This document shows, piece by piece, positions 1 through 7,717 of a stretch of DNA of 64,000 nt. Where the stretch lies: NCBI RefSeq assembly GCF_014257025.1, contig NZ_JACMSF010000030.1, forward strand, positions 38,813 to 102,812, in the 5' to 3' direction. This DNA is from Streptomyces cupreus. GTDB taxonomy: Bacteria; Actinomycetota; Actinomycetes; Streptomycetales; Streptomycetaceae. The notes beneath the pieces are model-generated. The model saw only the letters and a program-made list of their open reading frames with translations, did not search any database and had not been told where the DNA came from. How positions within the stretch are numbered: the stretch's first letter is position 1; every line of letters starts with the position of its first letter. Made by a program: the position numbers and the translations under genes.

Positions 1-352
1 GCTTGGGGTTGCAGACGACGCCGACATGCCGGGTGCCCTGGTCGTCCTGGCAGTCGTAGACGAAGACCTTCAGGTCCACGCCGATCTGGTTGGCGGCCAG
101 GCCCACGCCCTCGGCGGTGCGCTGCGAGGCGAACATGTCCGCGACCACCTGGTCCAGCTCCGGGCCGAACTCGGTGACGTCCTTGCACTCCTTGTGGAGC
201 ACCGGGTTCCCGACGAGGGTGATCGGCCGCGAGGTACCCCGCTCGCGCCAGGCGTTCTCGCGCTCCTCGGTCTCCTCGGTGTCGATGACGAAGCCCTCGT
301 CGTCCACGGGGAGCACGCCCGCGTGCTGCTGATCGGTGTCCTGCTGCGCCAT
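1..352 (-). CDS. def: Peptide deformylase, C-terminal part cut off by window edge
   Basis: Reads leftward off the window, so only the first 117 or so codons are present. The enzyme removes the N-terminal formyl group from nascent proteins. Motif I, GVGLAANQIG, is intact near residue 89. The metal-binding EGCLS and HEXXH motifs would lie beyond the edge. The start is the ATG at 352, followed by an acidic 30-residue N-terminal extension before the family domain begins around RPITLVGNPVL. The TPR gene ends 61 bases upstream on the same strand, so the two may be co-transcribed. The family assignment is firm; completeness cannot be judged. Confidence 0.9.
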   Translation of the reverse strand, partial: MAQQDTDQQHAGVLPVDDEGFVIDTEETEERENAWRERGTSRPITLVGNPVLHKECKDVTEFGPELDQVVADMFASQRTAEGVGLAANQIGVDLKVFVYDCQDDQGTRHVGVVCNPK

Positions 353-413
353 GACCGACGTATGCCTTCCTGGAAAACTGGGATTCGGTGCTGATACAGG
401 GTACGGCGATGCT

Positions 414-1394
414 TCAGCAGACCTCTTCCAGATCCCGCCAGTCCCGGGAATCGGGGCTGTCCGCGACCCATCCGTCCAGCAACCCCCGCACCAGAGAAGC
501 CGGCGCGGCCACTCCGCACTCGCGCTCCGGCACCCACAGCTGTCCGTCCGTCCGATGCCCCAGCGGGCCCGGATGCCCCGGCTCGCTGTGGTCGTGCGGG
601 TCGAGATGCTCCCCGTCGCCCTCGTCCGAGGGCATCCGGGACTCGGAACATGTGCGGCAGAGCAGCCGTACCGAAGAAGACCAGTCCTCCGCCGCGAACC
701 CGGCGTCCGCCGCGAGCTGCTCCAGCGCGTCCCGGTCCGCCTCGGTCGCCGCCTCCAGCAGCACCACCCAGGTCGGCACCGGGGAGGGCGCCCACAGCTC
801 GATCTCGTCGAAGACGGGGTACGCGTGCCCCGCGGCCGTCGTCCGCTCCCCGTGGGGCACGCCGTCGTGCAGGACGACCTCGCCCCAGCGCCGCCCGGAC
901 GACGGCAGCGGAATCGACAGCACCTCGATCCGCGCCGGATCCAGTCGCCGCCCCCACACCACCTCGGCCTCCCCCTCCGGGGACAGCCGTACGGCCGCGC
1001 TGCCGAGGTCCATGCCGACCGGCTCCCCGGAGTCGGTCGCACCGCCCGGCACCCGCAGCCCGTAGGCCTGCCAGGCCCGCCGGGCCAGCGGCCAGTCCTG
1101 CAGGGCGGTGGCCGCGATGCCGACGTTCCACCAGTCGGGCGCCCCGGTCTCCCGGTCGAGCAGCGCCACGGCCCTCAGGCCCGCCGCCCGCGCCTGCTCC
1201 CAGTCGTGCCGGAACTTGTGCAGCAGGGCGAGGTTGAACCAGGACTCGGAGAGCCAGGGCTCCAGATCGGCGGCACGTGTCAGCAGCGCGCCCGCGTCCT
1301 CGTACCGACCGTCGCCGATCAGTGTGAACGCGCGGTCGGTGGCCTGCCGCCAGGAGGCGGAGGGCCGGTGCCGTCCCTTGCCGAAGATCCTCAC
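414..1394 (-). CDS. Tetratricopeptide-repeat protein of unknown function
   Basis: About 326 residues. The N-terminal 100 residues carry TPR-like helices (for example WLSESWFNLALLHKF followed by WWNVGIAATALQDW), a fold used for protein-protein contacts. The rest is a conserved-looking domain with paired cysteines (LLCRTC, then REC) and no enzyme motif I recognise. I chose the GTG at 1394 (protein begins MRIFGKG) because the reading frame upstream, open to an ATG at 1508, has unconvincing sequence. No signal peptide or membrane segment is seen. It lies between the HD-domain pair and def on the same strand. Function is unknown; coding status is well supported by codon bias. Confidence 0.75.
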   Translation of the reverse strand: MRIFGKGRHRPSASWRQATDRAFTLIGDGRYEDAGALLTRAADLEPWLSESWFNLALLHKFRHDWEQARAAGLRAVALLDRETGAPDWWNVGIAATALQDWPLARRAWQAYGLRVPGGATDSGEPVGMDLGSAAVRLSPEGEAEVVWGRRLDPARIEVLSIPLPSSGRRWGEVVLHDGVPHGERTTAAGHAYPVFDEIELWAPSPVPTWVVLLEAATEADRDALEQLAADAGFAAEDWSSSVRLLCRTCSESRMPSDEGDGEHLDPHDHSEPGHPGPLGHRTDGQLWVPERECGVAAPASLVRGLLDGWVADSPDSRDWRDLEEVC

Positions 1395-1511
1395 GTTTCC
1401 CGCCTGCCAGTTCCGTGGAGTGGGCCGGCTGTGCCCCCGGACAGCCTCTCGGAGACCCTCTCCCTTCGCATCCAACCACGTACCGCTGGAGGGGCGCTCA
1501 TTACCCATGGG

Positions 1512-2759
1512 TTACCCCGCTCGACCCAAGGTCAGACAGTCTCTTGACAGGACCCTGGCCAGCGCCTCGACAACCTCCGGCGCATAGTCCCCCGCGGTGC
1601 CGAGCCGCAGCTCCTCCAGCGCCTTCAGCGGCCCTTCCGGCCCGGTCCCCTGGGCCTTCTCCTCGTAGGCGTTCACCGCCCGTACGATCCGCGCGGCCAC
1701 CGGCTGCTCCCGGCACGGGTCGGCCTGGCGCTCGACGACGACCGCGACCGAGCCGTCGACGCCGGTCTGGCGGACGACAGCGCCGCCGAGCAGGGCGATC
1801 CTGCGCTGTTCGGCGGCGGACAGGTCGGCGGTGGCGCCGGACGGGACCGGGTCGACCAGGCTGAGCTGTCCGATGTCGTGCATGAGCGCCGCGTACTCCA
1901 GCACGGTGAGCTCGGTCCCGGACAGGCCCAGGTCCCGGCCGACGGCGACGCTGAGCGCGGCGACCCTGCGGGCGTGCCCGGCCGGGGTGTATCCGGCGAC
2001 CTCGGTGGCCCGGGCGAGGGAGGCGATGGTCTGCCGGTAGGTGGCGCGGACGGCGGCGTAGCGGCGGAAGGAGAGCTGGGTGAGCAGCAGTGGCAGGCAG
2101 AACACGGGCAGTGCCCACAGGCCGACGACGGCCACCGCGAGCGCCATCACCGCGCCGGTCGCGCAGACGGCCGAGCCGATCCCGAGCAGGGCTCGCATCT
2201 CGTCCCTCAGCAGCGGGCCGAACGGCCATCCGGTCCTGGAGTGCGCGAGCGCGGCGGCGAGTACGGCGTCGCACAGGGCGGTGAGGGCCAGCAGCGCGAT
2301 CAGCAGCAGCGCGTAGGCGGCGCCGCTCCACTCGTCGAAGAAGCCCCGGTTGTACAGGGGTTGGAAGCAGACGGCGGCGAAGCCGACGGTGAGCACCCGC
2401 CGGGCCAGCTGGTCGGGCTCCAGGCCCCGGCCGCGGGCGATGTGCGGGGCGCCGCCGAGAAGGGCGGCGATGACGACGATGGTGACGACCTGGAGCACAC
2501 CGTGGTGCGTGGGCTGCCCCGCGTCCTCACCGAGCAGGGCGTACGACAGGGCGCCCGCGGCACCGAGCGGCGCGGCCTCCCGGACCTGGGCGCCGGTCCA
2601 CCGGGTGAACTCACCCACGGTGATGAGGAGCCCGAACGCAAGCGCGACGGGACGTTCCTCCAGACCGTTCCAGAGCGTGCCGACGAGTGAGACGACGCCC
2701 AGCAGGGCGGCCGAGGCATGGATGAGGACGAGGATCCACCCGGGCCGGGCCGCGCTCAT
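1512..2759 (-). CDS. Membrane protein with HD domain lacking the GYP motif
   Basis: About 415 residues. The first 230 hold roughly six to seven hydrophobic segments. A cytoplasmic HD domain follows, with His262 (GHARRVAAL) and the HD pair at 294-295 (MHDIGQ). The HHExxDGxGYP block of HD-GYP phosphodiesterases is absent; the equivalent stretch reads VVVERQADP. HD domains are metal-dependent phosphohydrolases, but this copy is probably divergent or inactive against cyclic-di-GMP. The ATG at 2759 overlaps the TGA of the upstream HD-GYP gene as ATGA, so the two are translationally coupled. A longer reading frame to 2906 runs inside the upstream gene and was rejected. A regulatory or heteromeric partnership with that neighbour is inference. 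Confidence 0.8.
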   Translation of the reverse strand: MSAARPGWILVLIHASAALLGVVSLVGTLWNGLEERPVALAFGLLITVGEFTRWTGAQVREAAPLGAAGALSYALLGEDAGQPTHHGVLQVVTIVVIAALLGGAPHIARGRGLEPDQLARRVLTVGFAAVCFQPLYNRGFFDEWSGAAYALLLIALLALTALCDAVLAAALAHSRTGWPFGPLLRDEMRALLGIGSAVCATGAVMALAVAVVGLWALPVFCLPLLLTQLSFRRYAAVRATYRQTIASLARATEVAGYTPAGHARRVAALSVAVGRDLGLSGTELTVLEYAALMHDIGQLSLVDPVPSGATADLSAAEQRRIALLGGAVVRQTGVDGSVAVVVERQADPCREQPVAARIVRAVNAYEEKAQGTGPEGPLKALEELRLGTAGDYAPEVVEALARVLSRDCLTLGRAG

Positions 2760-4048
2760 CGACGGGCTCCCGGCCTGCTGGCGACCGGCGCGCCCGGCGC
2801 CGGAACCCGCCCCTCGCCCGCGGTGACCTCCGGACGCCATCCCCACCGCTCGATCACCCGCACCAGCGCCGACACCATCCGCGGATCGAACTGTGTGCCC
2901 GCGCACCGCTCCAGCTCCTGAAGAGCCACGCAGACGGGCCGCGCCCGCCGGTAGGACCGTGTGGACGTCATCGCGTCGAAGGCGTCCGCGACGGCGACGA
3001 CCCGTGCGGACTCCGGGATCTGCCCGCCCACGAGCCCGTACGGATACCCGCTCCCGTCGAGCCGCTCATGGTGATGCAGTACGGCGGCCCTGGCCTCCCC
3101 GAGGAAGGAGATGCCCCGCACCATCTCGTGCCCGTACTCCGGATGCAGTTCGATGATCCGCCGTTCCTCCGGGGTGAGCGGGCCGTCCTTGCGCAGCAGC
3201 CGGGTGGGCACCCCGAGTTTCCCCACGTCGTGCAGGATTCCGGCGAACCGCAGCACCTCCACGCGCTCGGCGTCCATGCCCAGCTCGCGGGCGATCATCA
3301 TCGAGGCCTGTCCGACGCGCTCGCTGTGTCCGCGGGTGTAGCCGTCCTTGATGTCGACGGCCTGCACCAGCGCCCGGATGGTCGCCTGGTGGGCCGCCCG
3401 CTCCCGGTGGTACTGCGCGAACACCCACCAGGACACGCACATCGGCAGCAGCACGAGCAGCGCGGCGACCGGACCGTAGGGGCTGCGCCACAGGACGGCC
3501 ATCATCAGACCGGCGAGGCCGTGTACGGCGACCGGCGCCAGCGAGCGCAGGAAGAGCCCGCGCCAGGCCCGGCGGACCGGCACCCGGTCGGCGAGGGCGA
3601 GGATGCCGCCGTCGAGCAGGGTCAGCACCAGGCAGAAGGCCAGGACCGCGGCCCAGGCGGGGAGCAGGGCGTACGGGAAGTCGGCGGCGACGACCGCGTC
3701 CCGCCCGTCCAGCGCCCAGTGCACCCGGGCGGCGGCCCAGACGGCGAGCGCCAACCGGGCGGCCCGCCATGTCCGTCGTACGAGCGCGCCTTGGGAGAGC
3801 AGTGCTCCGGGTATCGCCACGAGGGCCGCGGCGTGCGGGGGCAGCAGAAAGGCGCCGGCGAGCAGGACCGGGTAGAAGGTGCCGGCGAAGCGCCGGCGGG
3901 CGATCTGCTCGCAGCCGGCGTACAGCGCGGCCAGGAGGGCGAGGGCCCACCAGGGCGTACGGATCGTCGGCAGCGGCAGCAGACAGAGCAGGGCGCCGAG
4001 GGCGGCGCAGGCCACGTACACACGCGCCCGCGCGGGAATCCCCTCCAT
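2756..4048 (-). CDS. Membrane-anchored HD-GYP domain phosphodiesterase
   Basis: 430 residues. Residues 1-212 contain about six membrane segments with no recognised sensor domain. Residues 225-400 form a complete HD-GYP domain: His241, HDVGK at 273, HPEYG at 302, LHHHERLDGSGYP at 324-336 and ADAFDAMTS near 354. HD-GYP proteins hydrolyse cyclic-di-GMP, which in Streptomyces controls development. The ATG at 4048 follows a strong purine-rich site (GGGGAGGGG) three bases upstream. The gene lies 125 bases downstream of rsrA on the same strand, with its own plausible leader. All metal-binding residues expected for activity are visible. The substrate is inferred from family. Confidence 0.88.
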   Translation of the reverse strand: MEGIPARARVYVACAALGALLCLLPLPTIRTPWWALALLAALYAGCEQIARRRFAGTFYPVLLAGAFLLPPHAAALVAIPGALLSQGALVRRTWRAARLALAVWAAARVHWALDGRDAVVAADFPYALLPAWAAVLAFCLVLTLLDGGILALADRVPVRRAWRGLFLRSLAPVAVHGLAGLMMAVLWRSPYGPVAALLVLLPMCVSWWVFAQYHRERAAHQATIRALVQAVDIKDGYTRGHSERVGQASMMIARELGMDAERVEVLRFAGILHDVGKLGVPTRLLRKDGPLTPEERRIIELHPEYGHEMVRGISFLGEARAAVLHHHERLDGSGYPYGLVGGQIPESARVVAVADAFDAMTSTRSYRRARPVCVALQELERCAGTQFDPRMVSALVRVIERWGWRPEVTAGEGRVPAPGAPVASRPGARR

Positions 4049-4173
4049 GAACCCCTCCCCTGACCATGCCTGTCCAGGCTCCGGAGCCTAGGGCGGCCAG
4101 GGGGGAGGGTGCGGGCGCATCAGCCGCCGATTAGCACGTTCGAGTGATGACCGCCCGTTCCCGGGGCGGGAGT

Positions 4174-4476
4174 TCAGGACTCCTGCGGGGTGACGGTGAC
4201 GTCGTGCTCGGGGACGGCCTGCCCGGAACGGATCAGGTCGAGCCGTCCCAGAACCTTGGAACGCAGGTCGGTCGGCACGTCGTCATGCCCGCAGCACCGC
4301 TTGACCAGCTTCTTCACGGCCTCTTCGAGCCCGTACTTCTCCAGGCACGGCGAGCACTCCTGGAAGTGCTGCTTGAACTTGTCGCGGTCGACGTCCGGCA
4401 TCTCGCTGTCGAGGAACTCGTAGAGATGGTCGAGAACCTCGCTGCAATCCGTCTCGTGCGGCTCTCCGCAGCTCAT
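4174..4476 (-). CDS. rsrA: Zinc-containing redox-sensitive anti-sigma factor RsrA
   Basis: 100 residues. RsrA binds SigR in reducing conditions and releases it when a disulfide forms and zinc is lost. The zinc anti-sigma motif H-x3-C-x2-C is His37, Cys41, Cys44 (HFQECSPC). Cys11 is present, as are Cys3, Cys61 and Cys62. In the characterised S. coelicolor protein, Cys11, His37, Cys41 and Cys44 ligate zinc and the trigger disulfide involves Cys11; the numbering here matches. The ATG at 4476 overlaps the sigR stop as ATGA, so equimolar coupled translation is expected. It shares the sigR promoters. Confidence 0.97.
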   Translation of the reverse strand: MSCGEPHETDCSEVLDHLYEFLDSEMPDVDRDKFKQHFQECSPCLEKYGLEEAVKKLVKRCCGHDDVPTDLRSKVLGRLDLIRSGQAVPEHDVTVTPQES

Positions 4477-5168
4477 GAGCCCGAGCCTTTCGCTTCGTTC
4501 GACTCTCCGGCGCCCGCCGGGACCAGCCCGCGCTCACGGGCGTAGTCCTCCAGCATGCCGCGCAGTTGACGGCGGCCCCGGTGCAGCCGGGACATCACCG
4601 TACCGATGGGTGTCCCCATGATGTCCGCGATCTCCTTGTACGCAAAGCCCTCCACGTCCGCGAGATAGACGGCGATGCGGAATTCCTCGGGGATCGCCTG
4701 CAGCGCTTCCTTCACGTCCGAGTCGGGCAGATGGTCGAGCGCCTGCGACTCCGCGGAGCGCAGACCCGTCGACATGTGCGACTCGGCACGGGCCAGCTGC
4801 CAGTCCTCGATCTCCTCGGCCGCGGAGCGCTGGGGTTCACGCTGCTTCTTGCGGTACGAGTTGATGAAGGTGTTGGTGAGGATCCGGTACAGCCAGGCCT
4901 TGAGGTTGGTGCCCTCGCGGAACTGGTGGAAGGACGCGTACGCCTTGGCGTACGTCTCCTGCACCAGGTCCTCGGCGTCGGCCGGGTTGCGCGTCATGCG
5001 CAGGGCGGCCGAGTACATCTGGTCGAGGAATTCGAGCGCGTCCCGCTCGAAGCGCGCGCTGCGCTCGGCGGTGGTCTCCGCGGACGTGTCCGTGCTCGTG
5101 CCCTGGCCCTCGGGCAGCTCCGCCTGGCCGTTGTCGGCCCCTGCGTCGGTACCGGTGACCGGACCCAC
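4473..5168 (-). CDS. sigR: RNA polymerase ECF sigma factor SigR (disulfide-stress sigma)
   Basis: 231 residues from the GTG at 5168, which directly follows GAGGAG. It directs RNA polymerase to thioredoxin, mycothiol and proteolysis genes in oxidative stress. Sigma region 2 spans about residues 40-110 (RMTRNPADAEDLVQETY; NLKAWLYRILTNTF). Region 4 spans about 150-210 (PEEFRIAVYLADVEGFAYKE, then GTPIGTVMSRLHRGR). rsrA follows with ATGA overlap. The frame stays open upstream to an ATG at 5333, giving a longer isoform (separate entry). A GGAAT-N18-GTT promoter lies upstream at 5392-5417, which implies autoregulation. Identity is very secure. The exact short-form start follows the known S. coelicolor arrangement rather than a textbook RBS spacing. 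Confidence 0.96.
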   Translation of the reverse strand: MGPVTGTDAGADNGQAELPEGQGTSTDTSAETTAERSARFERDALEFLDQMYSAALRMTRNPADAEDLVQETYAKAYASFHQFREGTNLKAWLYRILTNTFINSYRKKQREPQRSAAEEIEDWQLARAESHMSTGLRSAESQALDHLPDSDVKEALQAIPEEFRIAVYLADVEGFAYKEIADIMGTPIGTVMSRLHRGRRQLRGMLEDYARERGLVPAGAGESNEAKGSGS

Positions 5169-5333
5169 CTCCTCAAGATTCCGGGCAGCACCGAAGCCGG
5201 TGTCGCCAGAATCGGAGGATAGACGACTACCCGTTCCCGCCGCCCCTCGAATAGGAGCGGTCTTGGCCGCGTGCAGCACTGTCCAGTCCAGGTCGGTGCG
5301 GCTGCTGCGGGCCGGGCAGAAGGTCGAACCCAT
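5169..5333 (-). other. N-terminal extension of SigR giving the longer SigR-prime isoform
   Basis: The sigR frame is open upstream for exactly 55 codons to an ATG at 5333, with AGGAGAGGAAG about 10 bases before it. The promoter at 5392-5417 would start transcription just upstream of this ATG, so the induced transcript can be translated from it. In S. coelicolor an induced, unstable 55-residue-extended SigR isoform subject to Clp proteolysis has been described. Length and arrangement here match. The extension has no hydrophobic segment and contains one cysteine (STFCPARSS). Confidence 0.82.
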
Positions 5334-5391
5334 GCGGCGGACTTCCTCTCCTACGACGTCGGTGCTGGTGGCCAGCGCTTCTGTCCGCCTC

Positions 5392-5417
5392 AACAGTGGT
5401 ACGGGGCGCAACATTCC
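5392..5417 (-). promoter_or_regulatory. SigR-dependent promoter of sigR-rsrA
   Basis: On the minus strand GGAAT occupies 5417-5413 and GTT occupies 5394-5392, separated by exactly 18 bases. This fits the published SigR consensus GGAAT-N18/19-GTT. It sits just beyond the stop of the upstream hydrolase gene and about 60 bases before the ATG of the long SigR isoform. It gives positive autoregulation. Confidence 0.88.
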
Positions 5418-5424
5418 CGAAGCT

Positions 5425-6072
5425 TTACCTGCGTGACGCGGTCCACTGCACCACGGCGTCGGTGACCATCGCCACGGCCTGCTCCTGGGTGATGTCCGCC
5501 CGCTTCGGCACGGCGAAGCCATGGTCGCCGTAGGGCACCTCGACCAGTTCGTAGGAGCCGTCCGGGAACTCCTCGGGCTTGCCGAAGGGGTCGTTGCCGC
5601 CCTGGACGACGAGGGTGGGCACCCCGGAACCGAGCAGCTCCTCGGCGCGGGACTTCTCCGGCTTGCCCGGTGGGTGCAGCGGGAAGCTGAGCGCGAGGAC
5701 GGCGTGGGCGCCGAGTTCCGTGGCGGTACGGCAGGCGACGCGGGCGCCTGCGCTGCGGCCGCCGGAGATCACCGGTAGTCCGGGCTCGGTCAGCGCGGGC
5801 CAGACGCCACGCCAGCCGACGTCGAGGGTCTTCGGGGCGGGGGCGACCTTCTTGCCGGCCACCCGCCAGGGCTGCTCGACGAGGGCGACGGTCACGCCGT
5901 GCGCGGGCAGCACCTGGGCGAGCGCCTTGAGGTCCCGCGCCTCGACGCCCCCGCCCGCGCCATGGCTGACCGCCAGTACCAGGCGGGCCTTCCTCGCCTT
6001 GTGCCAGGTGACGCGGGCGTCCCCCGCGTCCGTGCTGATGATCTCGGTCGTCACATCAGAAGAGGTCGTCAC
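5425..6072 (-). CDS. Alpha/beta-hydrolase (KANL3/Tex30-like family)
   Basis: 215 residues. The alpha/beta-hydrolase core has an oxyanion-type LAVSHGAGGG at residue 33, a nucleophile elbow GGRSAGAR near 104 and a C-terminal histidine in YGDHGF. The family resembles small dienelactone-hydrolase-like proteins of unknown substrate. The GTG at 6072 starts one base after the stop of the SRAP gene; a second in-frame GTG at 6054 lies in a duplicated copy of the same 18-base sequence, so the start is ambiguous. It is cytoplasmic, with no signal peptide. It probably forms an operon with the SRAP gene and ends just before the sigR promoter. Confidence 0.75.
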   Translation of the reverse strand: MTTSSDVTTEIISTDAGDARVTWHKARKARLVLAVSHGAGGGVEARDLKALAQVLPAHGVTVALVEQPWRVAGKKVAPAPKTLDVGWRGVWPALTEPGLPVISGGRSAGARVACRTATELGAHAVLALSFPLHPPGKPEKSRAEELLGSGVPTLVVQGGNDPFGKPEEFPDGSYELVEVPYGDHGFAVPKRADITQEQAVAMVTDAVVQWTASRR

Positions 6073-6081
6073 ATCAGAAGA
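6046..6081. repeat. Tandem duplication of an 18-base unit at a gene junction
   Basis: Two perfect copies of ggtcgtcacatcagaaga, at 6046-6063 and 6064-6081, cover the stop of the SRAP gene and the start of the downstream hydrolase gene. Each copy contains the GTG start of the hydrolase frame and a TTC-TGA in the SRAP frame. The duplication therefore doubles both the start and the stop signal without a frameshift. Confidence 0.9.
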
Positions 6082-6889
6082 GTGTGCCTTCCTCGGGCCC
6101 CTCCAGCTCCTTCAGCAGCTCCGGGCCGTTGTTGCGGACGTTGCTGACGGCGGTGGTCACCGGGTAGGCGCGCATCAGCCCGGCGGGCGGCGGGGCGAGC
6201 AGCTCGCGGAGGTCGTCGACGTCGGTGCGGGACGGGTCGAGCCAGGCGTCCCAGCGGTCCGGGGTGAGCATCAGCGGCATCCGGGGGTGAATCTCGGCCA
6301 GCGCGTGCGGGCCCTCGGCGGGGGACACGGCGAGCGGGGTCGTCTCCGCGTCGGTGGTGATCACGGAGCAGGTCACCCACCAGGCCTGGGGGTGGTCGTC
6401 GGGCAGGGTCTTGTCCCGCCAGAACTCATAGAGGCCGGCCATCGCGAAGACGGAGCCGTCGGCGGGCAGCACGAAATAGGGCTGCTTGCGCGGCCGCTTC
6501 TTCTTCCCCTCCTCCTCCAGGTTCCGCTCCTGCTTGCCGGTGACCCACTCGTAGTAGCCATCGGCGGGCAGGATGCAGCGGCGAGCGGCGAAGGCACGGC
6601 GGTACGACGGCTTCTCGTGGACCGTCTCGGCACGCGCGTTGATCATCCGGGCGCCGCCCTCGGGCGTCTTGGACCAGGACGGGACGAGCCCCCACTTGAG
6701 CTTGCGCAGCTGGCGAACCGGGCGCTTGTCGTCGGCGTCCTTCACAGGGCGGTCCAGGACCGCGTAGACCTCTTTGGTCGGAGCGACGTTGTAGTCGGGC
6801 TCCAGGGTCTCCTCGGGTTCCCACTTCTCGATCTCAAAGATTCCTGCGAGATCCTCGGGCCTACGACTCGATGCATACCGTCCGCACAT
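6074..6889 (-). CDS. SOS response-associated peptidase family protein (SRAP, YedK/HMCES-like)
   Basis: 271 residues. SRAP proteins crosslink to abasic sites in single-stranded DNA through Cys2 and shield them from cleavage. I place the start at the ATG at 6889 so that Cys2 (MCGRYA) becomes N-terminal after methionine removal; a GTG nine bases upstream would bury it. Asn34 (YNVAPT), Glu114 (ADGYYEW) and His201 (EIHPRMP) match the other active-site positions of the family. A charged insert at about 120-136 (GKKKRPRKQ) lies in a loop region. It is divergent from the membrane protease gene with 50 bases between. Function by homology is strong. Confidence 0.93.
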   Translation of the reverse strand: MCGRYASSRRPEDLAGIFEIEKWEPEETLEPDYNVAPTKEVYAVLDRPVKDADDKRPVRQLRKLKWGLVPSWSKTPEGGARMINARAETVHEKPSYRRAFAARRCILPADGYYEWVTGKQERNLEEEGKKKRPRKQPYFVLPADGSVFAMAGLYEFWRDKTLPDDHPQAWWVTCSVITTDAETTPLAVSPAEGPHALAEIHPRMPLMLTPDRWDAWLDPSRTDVDDLRELLAPPPAGLMRAYPVTTAVSNVRNNGPELLKELEGPEEGTLF

Positions 6890-6939
6890 ACGTGCCACAC
6901 TGCCAGATTCCTTAGGAACAGAGGGAGCACCCCGGACAC

Positions 6940-7653
6940 ATGGACAGCAGCACAGCGACCTCTCTGTGGGACGAGCTCGCCGGCACCCAGACCGACCCCG
7001 ACCTGTGGGTCGTGATCGCGACCCTCGTGGCCGCCGTGGCGGTGGTCGTCCCGCAGGGCGTGTGGCGCGTCGCCCGCAACGCGATCACCATCGCCCACGA
7101 GGGCGGCCACGGCCTGATCGCCCTGCTCACCGGCCGGCAGCTCACGGGCATACGCCTCCACTCCGACACCAGCGGCCTCACGGTCAGCCGAGGCAAACCG
7201 CACGGCCTCGGCATGATCCTCACGGCGGCGGCCGGCTACACGGCTCCCCCGCTGCTGGGCCTGGGCGGCGCGGCTCTGCTGGGCGCGGGCCGCATCACCC
7301 TGCTGCTGTGGCTGGCGACGGCCCTGCTGCTGGCGATGCTGGTCATGATCCGCAACGCGTACGGGGCGCTGACGGTGGTGCTGACGGGCGGAACCTTCGT
7401 GCTGGTGTCGTGGCTGGCGGGACCGCAGGTGCAGGCGGCGTTCGCGTACGCGGTGGTGTGGTTCCTGTTGATCGGCGGGGTGCGTCCCGCTTTCGAGCTA
7501 CAGGCGAAGAGGGCGAGGGGCGGAGCGGGCGACTCGGACGCGGACCAGCTGTCGAGGTTGACGCATGTACCGGCGGGCCTGTGGCTGTTCCTCTTCCACG
7601 CGGTATCGCTGTGCTCGCTGATAGGCGGCGGAAGGTGGCTCTTGGATATGTGA
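6940..7653 (+). CDS. M50-type integral membrane metalloprotease
   Basis: 237 residues. It has an N-terminal membrane segment, then the zinc motif HEGGH in TIAHEGGHGLIALLTG near residue 53, then five or six further hydrophobic segments. M50 (site-2-protease-like) peptidases cut substrates inside the membrane. The second ligand motif (usually NPDG) is not evident, so this belongs to a short bacterial M50 subfamily of unknown substrate. The ATG at 6940 has GAGGGAG about 13 bases upstream. aroA begins 64 bases downstream on the same strand. Confidence 0.8.
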   Translation: MDSSTATSLWDELAGTQTDPDLWVVIATLVAAVAVVVPQGVWRVARNAITIAHEGGHGLIALLTGRQLTGIRLHSDTSGLTVSRGKPHGLGMILTAAAGYTAPPLLGLGGAALLGAGRITLLLWLATALLLAMLVMIRNAYGALTVVLTGGTFVLVSWLAGPQVQAAFAYAVVWFLLIGGVRPAFELQAKRARGGAGDSDADQLSRLTHVPAGLWLFLFHAVSLCSLIGGGRWLLDM

Positions 7654-7717
7654 CCAGCCACAACGGACCCGCAGCCGAAAGCCGACCCGCATCCCCCTGC
7701 CCACTAGAGTGGAACGC

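Noticed and set aside
5140..5181. A second SigR promoter from GGAAT just before the short sigR start
   Set aside because: At 18 bases the sequence is GTC rather than GTT, and transcription would begin inside the coding region.
6885..6920. A SigR promoter from GGAAT near 6911-6915 on the minus strand
   Set aside because: No GTT lies 18 or 19 bases downstream; the bases there read TGT and GTG.
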